From Pseudothauera lacus (GTDB taxonomy: Bacteria; Pseudomonadota; Gammaproteobacteria; Burkholderiales; Rhodocyclaceae): 64,000 nucleotides of DNA. Below are positions 8,547 through 17,628 of this stretch, piece by piece. Each line of letters starts with the position of its first letter. Position 1 is the stretch's first letter. Location: positions 1 through 64,000 of the forward strand of contig NZ_PZKC01000007.1 of the NCBI RefSeq assembly GCF_003034845.1, given 5' to 3'. The position numbers and the translations under genes were made by a program. Under the pieces are notes generated by a model. The model was not told the DNA's origin. It ran no database searches and saw only the letters and a program-made list of their open reading frames with translations.

Positions 8547-9443
8547 ATGAAACTCGCCCTCGGACCCCTGCTCTACTACTGGCCGCGCCAGGCCACACTG
8601 GATTTCTACGCCGACATTGCCGACAGCACGGTGGACATCGTCTACCTCGGCGAGACGGTGTGCTCGCGCCGCCATGAACTGCGCCTCGACGACTGGCTGG
8701 AAGTGGCCGGCGTGCTCGCCGCGGCCGGCAAGGAGGTGCTGCTGTCCACCCAGGCGCTGATCGAGTCCGAATCGGACCTCAAGGCCCTGCGCCGCATCGT
8801 CGCCCAGGGCGAGTTCGGCGTCGAAGCCAACGACATGGGCGCGGTGCGCCTGCTCGCTGCGGCCGGGCGCCGCGACTGGGTCGCCGGCCCCACCCTGAAC
8901 GTCTTCAACCCCGCCACCCTCGGCCTGCTGCAGGACGCCGGTGCGCGACGCTGGGTGATGGCCCCGGAAATGTCCGGCGCAGCCCTCGCCGACCTGCTCG
9001 CCGGCATGGAGCAGACCCCGCAGACCGAGGTCTTTGCCTGGGGACGCCTGCCGCTGGCGCACTCCGCGCGCTGCTTCACCGCCCGCCACTTCAACCTGCA
9101 GAAGGACACCTGCGAGTTCCGCTGCCTGGGGATGAGCGAAGGCATCGTGCTGCGCACCCGCGAAGGCGAACCCTTCCTCACCCTCAACGGCGTGCAGACC
9201 CAGTCGGCGCGGGTCTACAATCTGCTCGGCGACCTGCCCGCCCTGCGCGCCCACGCCGGCGTGCTGCGCATCAGCCCGCAGGGCGAGCATACCCGCGCGC
9301 TGGTGGACACCTTCCGCGCCGCGCTGGCCGGCGAGCTCAGCCCGGCGGCGGCGCTGGAGCACAGCCGCCAGTGGATGAACGACGCCCCGTGCAACGGTTT
9401 CTGGCACGGACGCCCCGGTGTGGAACAATACGTCGCTGCGTAA
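8547..9443 (+). CDS. ubiV: O2-independent ubiquinone hydroxylation protein UbiV (U32 family)
   Basis: 298 residues from ATG 8547, where family similarity begins (KLALGPLLYYWPRQ; E. coli starts KYSLGPVLWYWPK). The cluster Cys C39, C176, C189 and C193 match E. coli C39, C180, C193 and C197. The segments VYLGETVCSRRHELRLDDW, LPLAHSARCFTARHF and LNGVQTQSARVYNL are characteristic. It is the partner of UbiU in oxygen-independent ubiquinone synthesis. A longer frame starting at 8463 runs through the REP-like repeat and is not used. It is probably cotranscribed with ubiU and ubiT. Confidence 0.93.
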   Translation: MKLALGPLLYYWPRQATLDFYADIADSTVDIVYLGETVCSRRHELRLDDWLEVAGVLAAAGKEVLLSTQALIESESDLKALRRIVAQGEFGVEANDMGAVRLLAAAGRRDWVAGPTLNVFNPATLGLLQDAGARRWVMAPEMSGAALADLLAGMEQTPQTEVFAWGRLPLAHSARCFTARHFNLQKDTCEFRCLGMSEGIVLRTREGEPFLTLNGVQTQSARVYNLLGDLPALRAHAGVLRISPQGEHTRALVDTFRAALAGELSPAAALEHSRQWMNDAPCNGFWHGRPGVEQYVAA

Positions 9444-9469
9444 CCGCCCCCTTCCTGGATCCCCGCCCC

Positions 9470-10015
9470 ATGCCCGCCCTGCCCGCCCTGCCCGATCTGG
9501 CCACCCTGCAGAACGCCGCCCGCCGCCTGCCCACCTTCGTGCTGCCGCCCGCGGTGGCCCGCATCGTCGCCCGCCTGCCGCAGCAGCCGCCCACCCTCGC
9601 CCTCACCGCAGCGCTCAACCTCGCCCTCGGACGCATCCTGCCGCGCGAGGACCTCGCCCCGCTGAACGGCCGCCGACTGCGCCTGCGCGTACTCGACGCC
9701 GGCCTGACACTGGACTTCGGCCTTGGCGAGAAGGGTTTCCGCACGCTGCCGGCGGGCGCTGCCCGCCCCGACCTCACCCTCAGCGCCACGGTGCGCGACT
9801 TCATCGCCCTCGCCGCCCGCGAAGAGGACGCCGACACGCTGTTCTTCAGCCGCCGCCTGGTGATGGAGGGCGACACCGATCTCGGCCTGCTGGTCAAGAA
9901 CACCCTCGACGCGGTGGACTGGGAGGCCGTCGACGCCCGCTGGTCGCCCGCCGCACTGCTCGCCCGCCTGCCCCTGCCGGCGCTGTTCGCGACGCGCCCG
10001 CGCACGGCCGCCTGA
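9470..10015 (+). CDS. ubiT: UbiT, SCP2-domain lipid-binding accessory factor
   Basis: 181 residues from ATG 9470, 26 bases after ubiV. The SCP2 (sterol carrier protein 2) domain covers roughly residues 45-135, with GRRLRLRVLDAGLTLDFGL, RPDLTLSATVRDFIALA and DTLFFSRRLVMEGDTDLGLL; the last is the hallmark of YhbT/UbiT. UbiT is the anaerobic counterpart of UbiJ and binds hydrophobic ubiquinone intermediates. Its place directly after ubiU-ubiV supports the name. The N-terminus is unusually rich in Pro, Ala and Leu. Confidence 0.9.
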   Translation: MPALPALPDLATLQNAARRLPTFVLPPAVARIVARLPQQPPTLALTAALNLALGRILPREDLAPLNGRRLRLRVLDAGLTLDFGLGEKGFRTLPAGAARPDLTLSATVRDFIALAAREEDADTLFFSRRLVMEGDTDLGLLVKNTLDAVDWEAVDARWSPAALLARLPLPALFATRPRTAA

Positions 10016-10069
10016 TGCCCGCCGTGGCGCCTCCCGCGCCCACCGCCGGCTGAGTGCACGGGCAAAGCG

Positions 10070-11152
10070 ATGGCGCGTACCGCCTCTGCCCTGCCGGTCC
10101 ACCTCGCCCTCGCCTATGCAGGGCTGGTGGCCTACGCCTGCCTGCACCCGTTCACCGGCTGGCAGGGCAGCGGCCTTGCCCCCTTCGACTTCCTGCTGGC
10201 GCCGTGGCCGAAGTACTACGAGGTGGACGACATCGTCCTCAACGTGCTCGGCTACCTGCCGCTCGGTTTCGTCACCGCGGCGGCGCTGCCGCGGCGCTGG
10301 GCCGCGCTGCTGCGCATCGTGCTGGCGACGCTGCTGTGCGCCCTTCTCAGCCTGGGGCTGGAGACCGCGCAGAACTTCCTCCCCACCCGCGTCGCCTCCA
10401 ACATCGACCTCGGTGCCAACGCCGCCGGCGGTCTGCTCGGTGCCCTCCTCGGCACCCTCCTCGGCAACTGGCTGTTCGGCGAGCAAGGCTGGCTGCAGCG
10501 CTGGCGCGCGCGCCGCATCGTGGGTGGCCACATGGGCGATGCCGGGCTGATGCTGCTGGGCCTGTGGCTGCTCACCCAGCTCACCCCCGACGGCCTGCTG
10601 TTCGGCAGCGGCGACCTGCGCCAGGCCCTCAGCCTGCCCAGCCCGGTGCTGTTCCAGCCCGCCGCCTTCATCCGCCTGGAGGCCGCCCATGTCGCCGCCA
10701 CCGTGCTCGCCGCCGGCCTGCTGGCACGCTGCATGATGAGCGCTCCGAGCATCTGGCCGATCCTGCTGCTCCTCGCGCTGGCCTGCGGCGCCAACACCCT
10801 GGCGACCTTCTCCTTTTTTTCCACCGACGATCCGCTGGCCTGGCTCACCCCCGGCGCACGACTGGGTCTCACCATCGGCCTCCCCCTGCTCGGCGCCAGC
10901 CTGCTGCTGCCGCGGGTGATCCAGCACGCGCTGGCCGGCGTCGCGCTGCTGGCAGCCACCCTGCTGGTCAACCTGATGCCCGCCAATCCCTACCTGCCAC
11001 TCAACCCGGCAATGCTCGACTCCGGCCACTTCCTCAACTTCCACGGTCTCACCACGCTGGTGACCAGCGCCTGGCCCTTCCTCGCCCTCGCCTACCTGTC
11101 GGCCCTCGGCCTGTGGCGCGGCGAGCACCTGAACGGCGGCCGACGCTTATAA
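10070..11152 (+). CDS. VanZ-like membrane protein
   Basis: 360 residues with eight to nine predicted helices. The N-terminal half matches the VanZ-like domain: YxxxLHPFTGW near the start, then DDIVLNVLGYLPLGFV, the LGLETAQNFLPTRVASNIDLGANAAGGLLGALLG block with conserved Glu, Gln, Arg, Asp and Asn. The C-terminal half adds further helices of unknown role. VanZ family proteins are named for teicoplanin resistance, but most have no known function. It starts 54 bases after ubiT and may be a last gene of that operon; that link is positional only. Confidence 0.8.
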   Translation: MARTASALPVHLALAYAGLVAYACLHPFTGWQGSGLAPFDFLLAPWPKYYEVDDIVLNVLGYLPLGFVTAAALPRRWAALLRIVLATLLCALLSLGLETAQNFLPTRVASNIDLGANAAGGLLGALLGTLLGNWLFGEQGWLQRWRARRIVGGHMGDAGLMLLGLWLLTQLTPDGLLFGSGDLRQALSLPSPVLFQPAAFIRLEAAHVAATVLAAGLLARCMMSAPSIWPILLLLALACGANTLATFSFFSTDDPLAWLTPGARLGLTIGLPLLGASLLLPRVIQHALAGVALLAATLLVNLMPANPYLPLNPAMLDSGHFLNFHGLTTLVTSAWPFLALAYLSALGLWRGEHLNGGRRL

Positions 11153-11176
11153 TCAGCGGATTCCACGGGAGTCCGC

Positions 11177-11497
11177 ATGAGCTATTTCAAGCACCATGTC
11201 TTCTTTTGCTGCAACCAGCGCCAGGCCGGCGAAAGCTGCTGCAACGACCATAACGCCAGCACCCTGCAGACCCACGCCAAGGAGCGCATCGCCGCGCTCG
11301 GCCTGAAGGGGCGCGGGCAGGTGCGGATCAACAAGGCCGGCTGCCTCGGGCGCTGCGACGACGGCCCGGTGCTGGTGGTGTACCCGGACAACGTCTGGTA
11401 CACCTACGTCGACCAGGAAGACATCGACGAGATCATCGACAGCCACCTTGCCGGCGGGCGCATCGTCGAACGCCTGCGCCTGAAGGACGCCCCGTGA
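11177..11497 (+). CDS. Thioredoxin-like [2Fe-2S] ferredoxin
   Basis: 106 residues. The N-terminus HHVFFCCNQRQAGESCC and the later GCLGRCDDGPVLVVYPD carry the Cys set of the thioredoxin-fold [2Fe-2S] ferredoxins (Shethna-I/Aquifex Fd4 type): a Cys near residue 11-12, CC at about 21-22, then C-x3-C. It is a small soluble electron carrier of unknown partner. The stop overlaps the GTG of the next gene by four bases (GTGA), so it is coupled to the hydrolase. Confidence 0.85.
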   Translation: MSYFKHHVFFCCNQRQAGESCCNDHNASTLQTHAKERIAALGLKGRGQVRINKAGCLGRCDDGPVLVVYPDNVWYTYVDQEDIDEIIDSHLAGGRIVERLRLKDAP

Positions 11498-12150
11498 GCC
11501 GCCCCGCCCCCACCGAGAGCGTGCTGCTGCGCGGTGGCGCCGGCGCCATCGATGCGCTCATCGACAGCCCCGCGACGGTGCGCGGCATCGCCGTGGTCTG
11601 CCACCCCCATCCGCTCTACGGCGGCGCCAACACCAACAAGGTGGCGCACACGCTGGCGCGCAGCCTGCGCGATCTCGGCTACGCCGTAGTGCGGCCGAAC
11701 TTCCGCGGCGTGGGCAGGAGCGAAGGCACGCACGACCACGGCAACGGCGAGACCGAGGACATCCTCGCCGTGCTCGGCTGGGCACAGTCGCGCTGGGGCA
11801 GCCTGCCGCTGGCGCTGGGCGGCTTCTCCTTCGGTGGCTTCGTGCAGTGCCGCGTGGCCAATCGCCTCGCCGGCAGCCTCACCCCGGTGCAGCGCCTGGC
11901 GTTGGTCGGCATGGCCGCCGGCAGCGCCGCCGACGGCGCCCGCCAGTACGACACCCCGGCGCTGCCCGAAGGACTCTCCAGCCTGATCGTGCATGGCGAG
12001 GCCGACGACACCGTACCGCTCGCCAACGTGCTCGACTGGGCACGCCCGCAGGAGCTGCCGGTGGTGGTGGTGCCCGGCGCCGACCACTTCTTTCACGGCA
12101 AACTGCACATCATCCGCGAACTCATCGCCCGCAACTGGACTCCACTGTAG
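11494..12150 (+). CDS. Alpha/beta hydrolase (CHPHP family)
   Basis: 218 residues from GTG 11494, overlapping the ferredoxin stop. Visible features are VVCHPHPLYGGxxxNKV, typical of this small hydrolase family, the nucleophile elbow GGFSFGG with Ser112, an acid Asp in HGEADDTVP and the catalytic His in GADHFFHGKL. It is a probable cytoplasmic esterase or thioesterase of unknown substrate. The coupling with a ferredoxin gene is recurrent in beta-proteobacteria as I recall, but is not explained. Confidence 0.85.
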   Translation: MSRPAPTESVLLRGGAGAIDALIDSPATVRGIAVVCHPHPLYGGANTNKVAHTLARSLRDLGYAVVRPNFRGVGRSEGTHDHGNGETEDILAVLGWAQSRWGSLPLALGGFSFGGFVQCRVANRLAGSLTPVQRLALVGMAAGSAADGARQYDTPALPEGLSSLIVHGEADDTVPLANVLDWARPQELPVVVVPGADHFFHGKLHIIRELIARNWTPL

Positions 12151-12171
12151 ATCGCCCCCGGGAGCCTGACC

Positions 12172-12783
12172 ATGAAACTGTTTGCCTCGCTGACCAGCCC
12201 GTACGCCCGCAAGATCCGCATCCTGCTTGCCGAGAAGGGCCTGCCCTTCGAGCTGGTGGTGGATTCGCCGTGGGAAGCCAACACCCGCATCCCCGCGCTC
12301 AATCCGCTCGGCAAGGTGCCGGTGCTGATCACTGACGGCGGCGAAGCCTTCTTCGACTCTCCGGTCATCGCCGGCTACCTGGAAACGCTCGGTGCCGCAC
12401 CGGCAATGCTCCCCGCTGACGCGCTGGGGGCCGTGCGGGTACGCCAGAGCGAGGCGCTCGCCGACGGCATCACCGACGCCGCGGTGGCAGCGCTGCTCGA
12501 ATCGCGCCGCCCCGACGGCGAGCGCAGCAGCACCGAGATCGCCCGCCAGCGCGAAAAGATCGTCCGCGGCCTGGAGGCCCTCGCCGGGCGCGTCGGCACG
12601 CGGCGCTGGCTGCACGGCGAGGCCATCGGCCTCGGCGACGTCGCCGCGGCGGTGGCGCTGGCCTATCTCGACCTGCGCCACCCCGACATCGACTGGCGCA
12701 ACCGCCACCCCGCGCTGCAGGCCTACGCCGAGCCGCTGTTCGCCCGTCCGGCCTTCGTCGACACCCGTCCGCCGGCCGGCTGA
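12172..12783 (+). CDS. Glutathione S-transferase family protein
   Basis: 203 residues. The N-terminal thioredoxin-like domain starts KLFASLTSPYARKIRILLAE, with a Ser-Pro-Tyr-Ala-Arg-Lys motif as in YibF-type GSTs. NPLGKVPVL carries the cis-Pro and FDSPVIAGYLE the glutathione gamma-Glu contact (Asp-Ser). An all-helical C-terminal domain follows with LGDVAAAVALAYLDLRHP. It is probably a glutathione-binding detoxification or disulfide-handling protein. It lies 21 bases after the hydrolase and 10 bases before cutA, in the same + strand run. Confidence 0.88.
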   Translation: MKLFASLTSPYARKIRILLAEKGLPFELVVDSPWEANTRIPALNPLGKVPVLITDGGEAFFDSPVIAGYLETLGAAPAMLPADALGAVRVRQSEALADGITDAAVAALLESRRPDGERSSTEIARQREKIVRGLEALAGRVGTRRWLHGEAIGLGDVAAAVALAYLDLRHPDIDWRNRHPALQAYAEPLFARPAFVDTRPPAG

Positions 12784-12793
12784 GCACACAGCG

Positions 12794-13135
12794 ATGAGTG
12801 AAAGCGAGGTCCTGCTGGTGTTCACCAACGCGCCGGACGCCGACAGCGCCCGCCACATCGCACGCAGCCTCATCGACGCGCGCCTGGCAGCTTGCGTGAA
12901 CGTGCTTGCACCGTGCACCTCGCTCTACCGCTGGCAGGGTGAGGTCGAGGCCAGCACCGAGGTGCCGCTGCTGATCAAGAGCACGCGCACGCACTACGCT
13001 GCACTGGAAGCGGCGATCCGCCTCGCCCACCCGTACGAACTTCCGGAGATCGTCGCAGTCCCTGTGGAGCGCGGACTGCCCGGCTACCTCGCCTGGGTGA
13101 CTGCCGAAACCACGCCCCCTGCCCCGCACACCTGA
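12794..13135 (+). CDS. cutA: Divalent-cation tolerance protein CutA
   Basis: 113 residues from ATG 12794, ten bases after the GST gene. CutA features: VFTNAPDADSARHIARSLIDARLAACVNV near the start, SLYRWQGEVEASTEVPLLIKS in the middle and HPYELPEIVAVP near the end. The usual length is 105-115 residues. CutA forms very stable trimers of PII-like fold; a role in copper tolerance is historical and uncertain. dsbD begins ten bases downstream. The cutA-dsbD pair is a classic arrangement (CutA1/CutA2-DipZ in E. coli). Confidence 0.92.
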   Translation: MSESEVLLVFTNAPDADSARHIARSLIDARLAACVNVLAPCTSLYRWQGEVEASTEVPLLIKSTRTHYAALEAAIRLAHPYELPEIVAVPVERGLPGYLAWVTAETTPPAPHT

Positions 13136-13145
13136 GCCCCGCCCC

Positions 13146-15029
13146 ATGCTTCGCCTCCCTGCGTCCCTGCTTGCCCGCGCCACTGCCGCGCTCTTCCTCG
13201 CCCTCGCCCTGCTGGTGCCGGCGGTCCACGCGCAGACCCACCCGATGGATCCGGAACGCGCCTTCGCGCTCAGCGCCCGCGCGCTCGACCCCGAGACCGT
13301 CGAGGTCAGCTTCCGCATCCACAAGGACTACTACCTCTACGGCGACAAGTTCGGCTTTGCCGCCGACCTCGCCGAAGTCAGCCTCGGCGCAGCGCTGATT
13401 CCCCCCGGCACGGTCAAGGACGACGACTTCTTCGGTACCGTCGAAACCCACCGCGGCGATGTGCGCATCCTGCTGCCGGTCAGCGCCCCCGACGACGCCC
13501 GGCGCTTCACCCTGACGGTCAACAGCCAGGGCTGCTGGGACGGCGGCATCTGCTACCCGCCAGCTACCCAGGCTGTCGCCATCGATCTCGACGCGCCGCC
13601 GGACAGCGGCCGCGGCAGCCTTCTCGAACGCCTGCGTGGCGGCGCCCCGGCCGCCACCACGGCGCCACCGCGTCCCGCGGAGAGCAGCCCCGGCGCGCCC
13701 GCGGCAGCCGCCGCCGCCGACGAGAGCGGACGCATCGCCGGCCTCCTCGCCGGCGCCAGCGTGCCGCTGATCCTCGCCAGCTTCTTCGGCTTCGGCCTGC
13801 TGCTGGCGTTCACGCCGTGCACCTTCCCGATGATTCCCATCCTCTCCGGCATCATCGTCGGCCACGGCCACCACATCTCGCGCATGCGCGCGCTGCTGCT
13901 GTCGCTGGCCTACGTGCTGGGGATGGCGGTGACCTACGCCCTTGCCGGCGTCGCCGCCGGGCTGTCCGGCACCCTGCTGTCGGCGGCACTGCAGAACGCC
14001 TGGGTACTCGGCGCCTTCGCACTGGTGTTCGTGGCCCTGGCGCTGTCGATGTTCGGCTTCTACGAACTGCAGATGCCTGCCGCCCTGCAGAGCAGGCTGG
14101 CCGACAGTGCCGCCCACCGCAAGGGCGGCAGCCTCGGCGGGGTAGCGGTGATGGGCGTGCTCTCGGCCCTCATCGTCGGCCCCTGCGTGGCTGCACCGCT
14201 GGCCGGCGCCCTGCTCTACATCGCCCAGACCGGCGACGCCGTGCTCGGCGGCGCTGCGCTGTTCGTCATGGCGCTGGGCATGGGCGCCCCGCTGCTGGTC
14301 GTCGGCGTCGCCGCGCGCAGCGTGCTGCCCAAGGCCGGGCCGTGGATGGAAGGGGTCAAGAAAGCCTTCGGGGTGATGCTGCTGGCCGTTGCGCTATGGC
14401 TGCTCGACCCGGTGCTGCCGGCCCTCGCCACCATGCTCGGCTGGGCCGCGCTGCTGCTCTTCTCCGCCATCTTCCTGCATGCCCTCGACCCCCTGCCGGC
14501 GCATGCGCGAGGCTGGCAGCGCTTCTGGAAGGGTTTCGGCGTGGTCCTCCTGCTCGCCGGCGCGGCCATGCTGGTCGGCGCCCTGGCCGGCTCCCGCGAT
14601 CCCCTGCAGCCACTCGCGGTGCTGCGCGCGCAGGCCGCCGCACCGGCTACGGCGCTGCAGTTCGAACGCATCGACTCGCTCGCCGAACTCGACGCCCGCG
14701 TCGCCGCCGCCGGCCGCCCGGTGATGCTCGACTTCTACGCCGACTGGTGCGTCTCCTGCAAGGAAATGGAGCGCTACACCTTCAGCGACCCCGCCGTCGC
14801 CGCACGCATGGGGCGAATGCTGCTGCTGAAGGCCGACGTCACCGCCAACAGCGACGACCACAAGGCCCTGCTGCGCCGCTTCGGCCTCTTTGGCCCGCCC
14901 GGCATCATCTTCTTTGACGCCGCCGGCACCCAGCACGAGGAACTGCGCGTGGTCGGCTTCATGCGCGCCGCGCCGTTTGCGGAGATTCTCGACCGTGCGC
15001 TGCGCCAGGATCCCGCAATCCGGGGGTGA
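13146..15029 (+). CDS. dsbD: Thiol:disulfide interchange protein DsbD
   Basis: 627 residues, the normal DsbD architecture. A signal peptide (to about residue 29, VHAQ) is followed by the periplasmic DsbD-alpha domain with its redox pair in GCWDGGICYPP. About eight transmembrane helices carry FTPCTFPMIPILSG and GPCVAAPLAGALL, the membrane Cys pair. A C-terminal thioredoxin domain has the CxxC active site in DWCVSCKEME. It moves electrons from cytoplasmic thioredoxin to periplasmic DsbC/DsbG and to cytochrome c maturation. A Pro/Ala-rich linker joins the alpha domain to the membrane domain. Confidence 0.95.
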   Translation: MLRLPASLLARATAALFLALALLVPAVHAQTHPMDPERAFALSARALDPETVEVSFRIHKDYYLYGDKFGFAADLAEVSLGAALIPPGTVKDDDFFGTVETHRGDVRILLPVSAPDDARRFTLTVNSQGCWDGGICYPPATQAVAIDLDAPPDSGRGSLLERLRGGAPAATTAPPRPAESSPGAPAAAAAADESGRIAGLLAGASVPLILASFFGFGLLLAFTPCTFPMIPILSGIIVGHGHHISRMRALLLSLAYVLGMAVTYALAGVAAGLSGTLLSAALQNAWVLGAFALVFVALALSMFGFYELQMPAALQSRLADSAAHRKGGSLGGVAVMGVLSALIVGPCVAAPLAGALLYIAQTGDAVLGGAALFVMALGMGAPLLVVGVAARSVLPKAGPWMEGVKKAFGVMLLAVALWLLDPVLPALATMLGWAALLLFSAIFLHALDPLPAHARGWQRFWKGFGVVLLLAGAAMLVGALAGSRDPLQPLAVLRAQAAAPATALQFERIDSLAELDARVAAAGRPVMLDFYADWCVSCKEMERYTFSDPAVAARMGRMLLLKADVTANSDDHKALLRRFGLFGPPGIIFFDAAGTQHEELRVVGFMRAAPFAEILDRALRQDPAIRG

Positions 15030-15047
15030 GTCCCCACCCGCCGGCCC

Positions 15048-15305
15048 TCAGTTCTTCCCTGGCGTCTTCCCGGCAAGCTTCCTCCAGCCGCCATCGACGC
15101 GCTCGTACAGATCGGCCGTCAGGCTGCAGGCACCCGTGGCATGGATCTCCCTGACGGTGTCCCCGAGGCGCTGGAGTGCGTCCCGGTTGGCCGAGTCCGC
15201 AACCAGCAGCACGTCACGGCTGGGGATGCCCATCCAGTCGATAAGAGGGCGCCGATGCCCACACGCTGCGGACGGGCCCGGCGGGCCCAGCGCCATGCCC
15301 CTCAC
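15048..15305 (-). CDS. Doubtful small ORF, hypothetical
   Basis: An 85-codon frame fills much of the 399-bp dsbD-ribE gap on the opposite strand. Its last 60 residues read like a protein (SRDVLLVADSANRDALQRLGDT, then TADLYERVDGGWRKLAGK), with balanced charged and hydrophobic residues. The first 20 residues are rich in Gly, Pro and Arg and could be non-coding. No RBS is clear. It may be a small gene, the end of a decayed one, or chance. I do not recognise it. Confidence 0.3.
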   Translation of the reverse strand: MRGMALGPPGPSAACGHRRPLIDWMGIPSRDVLLVADSANRDALQRLGDTVREIHATGACSLTADLYERVDGGWRKLAGKTPGKN

Positions 15306-15428
15306 TCACCGCAGGACGAACCGACCGCGGTCGCCCAAGGCGCAGTGCCTGTGGATCACCGGATCGAACTGCCCCGACGCCGCGCTTTGCCCTACAATGG
15401 CGCCTTCCCCATCCGTACGGTCCCCCCA

Positions 15429-16034
15429 ATGTTTTCCGGAATCGTGGCCGCCTGCGGCCGTATCGAACATATCGAGCCGCTCGAAGACGGCGTGCGCCTG
15501 AGCGTTGACGTCGCCGGGCTGGATCTGGGCGACGTCGCCATCGGCGACAGCATCGCCAACAGCGGCGTGTGCCTGACCGTGGTGGCCATCGATGGCACGC
15601 GGGTCAATTTCGACGTCTCCCGCGAGACCCTCAACTGTACCGTCGGCCTCGACGGCGTCGGCAACGAGGTCAACCTGGAGAAGGCCCTGCAGCTCAACGA
15701 CCGTCTTGGCGGCCATATGGTCACCGGCCACGTGGACGGCGTCGGCGAGGTGCTGCGCTTCGAGCCCGTGGGCGAAAGCCACGAGCTGGTCGTCCGCGCG
15801 CCGGCGGCGCTCGCCGGCTACATTGCGCGCAAGGGTTCAATCACCGTCAACGGCGTGAGCCTGACGGTGAATCGCGTCGACGGCACCGATTTCTCCATCA
15901 ATCTCATCCCCCACACCGTGGCGGTGACCAATCTCAAGCATCTGCGCGCCGGCAGCCGGGTGAACCTGGAGATCGATCTCATCGCCCGCTACGTCGAGCG
16001 CATGCTGGCCTGGCGCGAGGAGGCCGTGCAATGA
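15429..16034 (+). CDS. ribE: Riboflavin synthase alpha subunit
   Basis: 201 residues from ATG 15429. It shows the internal duplication of riboflavin synthase: [16 protein letters not shown] opens the first barrel, with SGVCLTVV and [12 protein letters not shown], and a second copy runs from about residue 98 with [10 protein letters not shown] and INLIPHT. It dismutates two 6,7-dimethyl-8-ribityllumazine molecules to riboflavin. The stop overlaps the ribBA ATG (ATGA), so it is the first gene of a ribE-ribBA-ribH-nusB operon. No FMN riboswitch is recognisable in the 399-bp gap upstream. The E. coli name for this enzyme is ribC. Confidence 0.95.
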   Translation: MFSGIVAACGRIEHIEPLEDGVRLSVDVAGLDLGDVAIGDSIANSGVCLTVVAIDGTRVNFDVSRETLNCTVGLDGVGNEVNLEKALQLNDRLGGHMVTGHVDGVGEVLRFEPVGESHELVVRAPAALAGYIARKGSITVNGVSLTVNRVDGTDFSINLIPHTVAVTNLKHLRAGSRVNLEIDLIARYVERMLAWREEAVQ

Positions 16035-17122
16035 CCGCGCTGTCGCCGATCAGCGAGATCGTCGAGGACATCCGTGCCGGGCGCATGGTGATCCTGGTCG
16101 ACGAGGAAGACCGCGAGAACGAAGGCGATCTGGTGATGGCCGCCGAGTTCGTCACCCCCGAGGCGATCAACTTCATGGCCAAGCATGGCCGCGGCCTGAT
16201 CTGCCTGACCCTCACCGAGGAGCGCTGCCGCCAGCTCGGCCTGCAGCAGATGGTGCGCGACAACCGCACCCCGCACGGCACCGCGTTCACCGTCTCGATC
16301 GAGGCCGCCACCGGGGTGACCACCGGCATTTCCGCCCACGACCGCGCCCGCACCGTGCAGGCCGCGGTGGCCCGCCATGCGCGCCCGGACGATATCGTCA
16401 CCCCAGGGCACATCTTCCCGCTCACGGCGCAGAAGGGCGGCGTGCTGATCCGCGCCGGGCACACCGAGGCCGGCTGCGACCTCGCCCAGCTTGCCGGGCT
16501 GGAACCCGCAGCGGTGATCTGCGAGATCCTCAAGGACGACGGCACCATGGCCCGCCTGCCCGACCTGGTCGAGTTCGGCAAGGCGCACGGCCTGAAGATC
16601 GGCGCCATCCGCGACCTCATCGAGTACCGTGCCGCCAACGAGCACCTCGTCGAGCAGGTCTGCGAGAAGGAAGTGGACACCCCCCACGGCCGCTTCCGCC
16701 TCTCCGCCTTCGAGGACAAGACCTCCGGCGACGTGCATTTCGCCCTCAGCCGCGGCGACATCGACCCGGCGCGCGAAACCCTGGTGCGCGTGCATGAACC
16801 GATCGCGGTGGTGGACTTCCTCGACCCGGAGAGCGGTCGCCACAGCTACGGCGTCAATGCGGCAATGGCCGCCATCGCCGCTGCCGAGGCCGGCGTCATC
16901 GTCCTGCTCTACCGCCCGCAGAGCGGGCGCGAGCTGCTCGCCAGCCTGACCGGTACCGCGGATCGCCCGGCGCGCTGGGATCCGCGCCTGTTCGGCGTCG
17001 GCGCGCAGATCCTGCGTGCCCTCAAGGTCGGGCGCATGCGGCTGATGTCGAGCCCGCGCAAGATTCCCAGCATGGCCGGCTTCGGCCTCGAAATCACCGG
17101 CTTCCACGGCGACGCGGACTGA
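16031..17122 (+). CDS. ribBA: RibBA: DHBP synthase with degenerate GTP cyclohydrolase II-like domain
   Basis: 363 residues from ATG 16031. Residues about 1-200 are 3,4-dihydroxy-2-butanone 4-phosphate synthase: [16 protein letters not shown] (metal-binding acidic loop), [14 protein letters not shown], and [17 protein letters not shown]. Residues from about 205 resemble GTP cyclohydrolase II but lack the zinc Cys cluster (the SECLTGD...C-C-C region is missing; [15 protein letters not shown] stands in its place). This half is therefore probably inactive for GTP hydrolysis, as in other beta-proteobacterial RibBA proteins. A separate RibA would be needed; none is in the window. Confidence 0.93.
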   Translation: MTALSPISEIVEDIRAGRMVILVDEEDRENEGDLVMAAEFVTPEAINFMAKHGRGLICLTLTEERCRQLGLQQMVRDNRTPHGTAFTVSIEAATGVTTGISAHDRARTVQAAVARHARPDDIVTPGHIFPLTAQKGGVLIRAGHTEAGCDLAQLAGLEPAAVICEILKDDGTMARLPDLVEFGKAHGLKIGAIRDLIEYRAANEHLVEQVCEKEVDTPHGRFRLSAFEDKTSGDVHFALSRGDIDPARETLVRVHEPIAVVDFLDPESGRHSYGVNAAMAAIAAAEAGVIVLLYRPQSGRELLASLTGTADRPARWDPRLFGVGAQILRALKVGRMRLMSSPRKIPSMAGFGLEITGFHGDAD

Positions 17123-17157
17123 GCCGCCGCGCCCGCCCCGCAATTCACGGAGTTCCC

Positions 17158-17628
17158 ATGCCCCGCTTTGACCTCATCAACGAGTACGAAACCGACCTCA
17201 ACGGCCAGGGCCTGCGCGTCGGCATCGTCATGAGCCGCTTCAACCAGGATGTCTGCGAAGGCCTGCTGTCGGCCTGCGTGGACGAACTGCAGCGCCTCGG
17301 CGTGTCGCCCGAGCTGATGCGCATCGCCACCGTGCCCGGCGCGCTGGAGATTCCCCTCACCCTGCAGACCATGGCGCGCAGCGGCCGCTTCGACGCCCTG
17401 GTGGCGCTGGGCGCGGTGATCCGCGGCGAGACCTACCACTTCGAGCTGGTGTCCAACGAGATGGGCGCCGGCATCACCCGCGTCACCCTCGATACCGGCG
17501 TGCCGGTGGCCAACGGCGTGCTCACCACAGAAGACGACGACCAGGCGCTGGCCCGCATGCAGGAGAAGGGTAGCGACTGCGCCCGCGCCGCAGTTGAGAT
17601 GGCCAACCTGCTGAAGGCCCTGCAATGA
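17158..17628 (+). CDS. ribH: 6,7-dimethyl-8-ribityllumazine synthase
   Basis: 156 residues. Lumazine synthase features are [18 protein letters not shown], the [12 protein letters not shown] substrate loop, [16 protein letters not shown] with the catalytic His, and [17 protein letters not shown]. It condenses the RibB product with 5-amino-6-ribitylamino-uracil. It lies 35 bases after ribBA and overlaps nusB by four bases (ATGA), the usual ribH-nusB arrangement. Confidence 0.95.
   Translation: MPRFDLINEYETDLNGQGLRVGIVMSRFNQDVCEGLLSACVDELQRLGVSPELMRIATVPGALEIPLTLQTMARSGRFDALVALGAVIRGETYHFELVSNEMGAGITRVTLDTGVPVANGVLTTEDDDQALARMQEKGSDCARAAVEMANLLKALQ

Noticed and set aside
7350-9428. 692-codon antisense frame over ubiU and ubiV
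   Set aside because: Shadow of two well-supported + strand genes.
15030-15428. FMN riboswitch before ribE
   Set aside because: I looked for the conserved RFN boxes (AGGG...GGGTGAA...) in the dsbD-ribE gap and did not see them.
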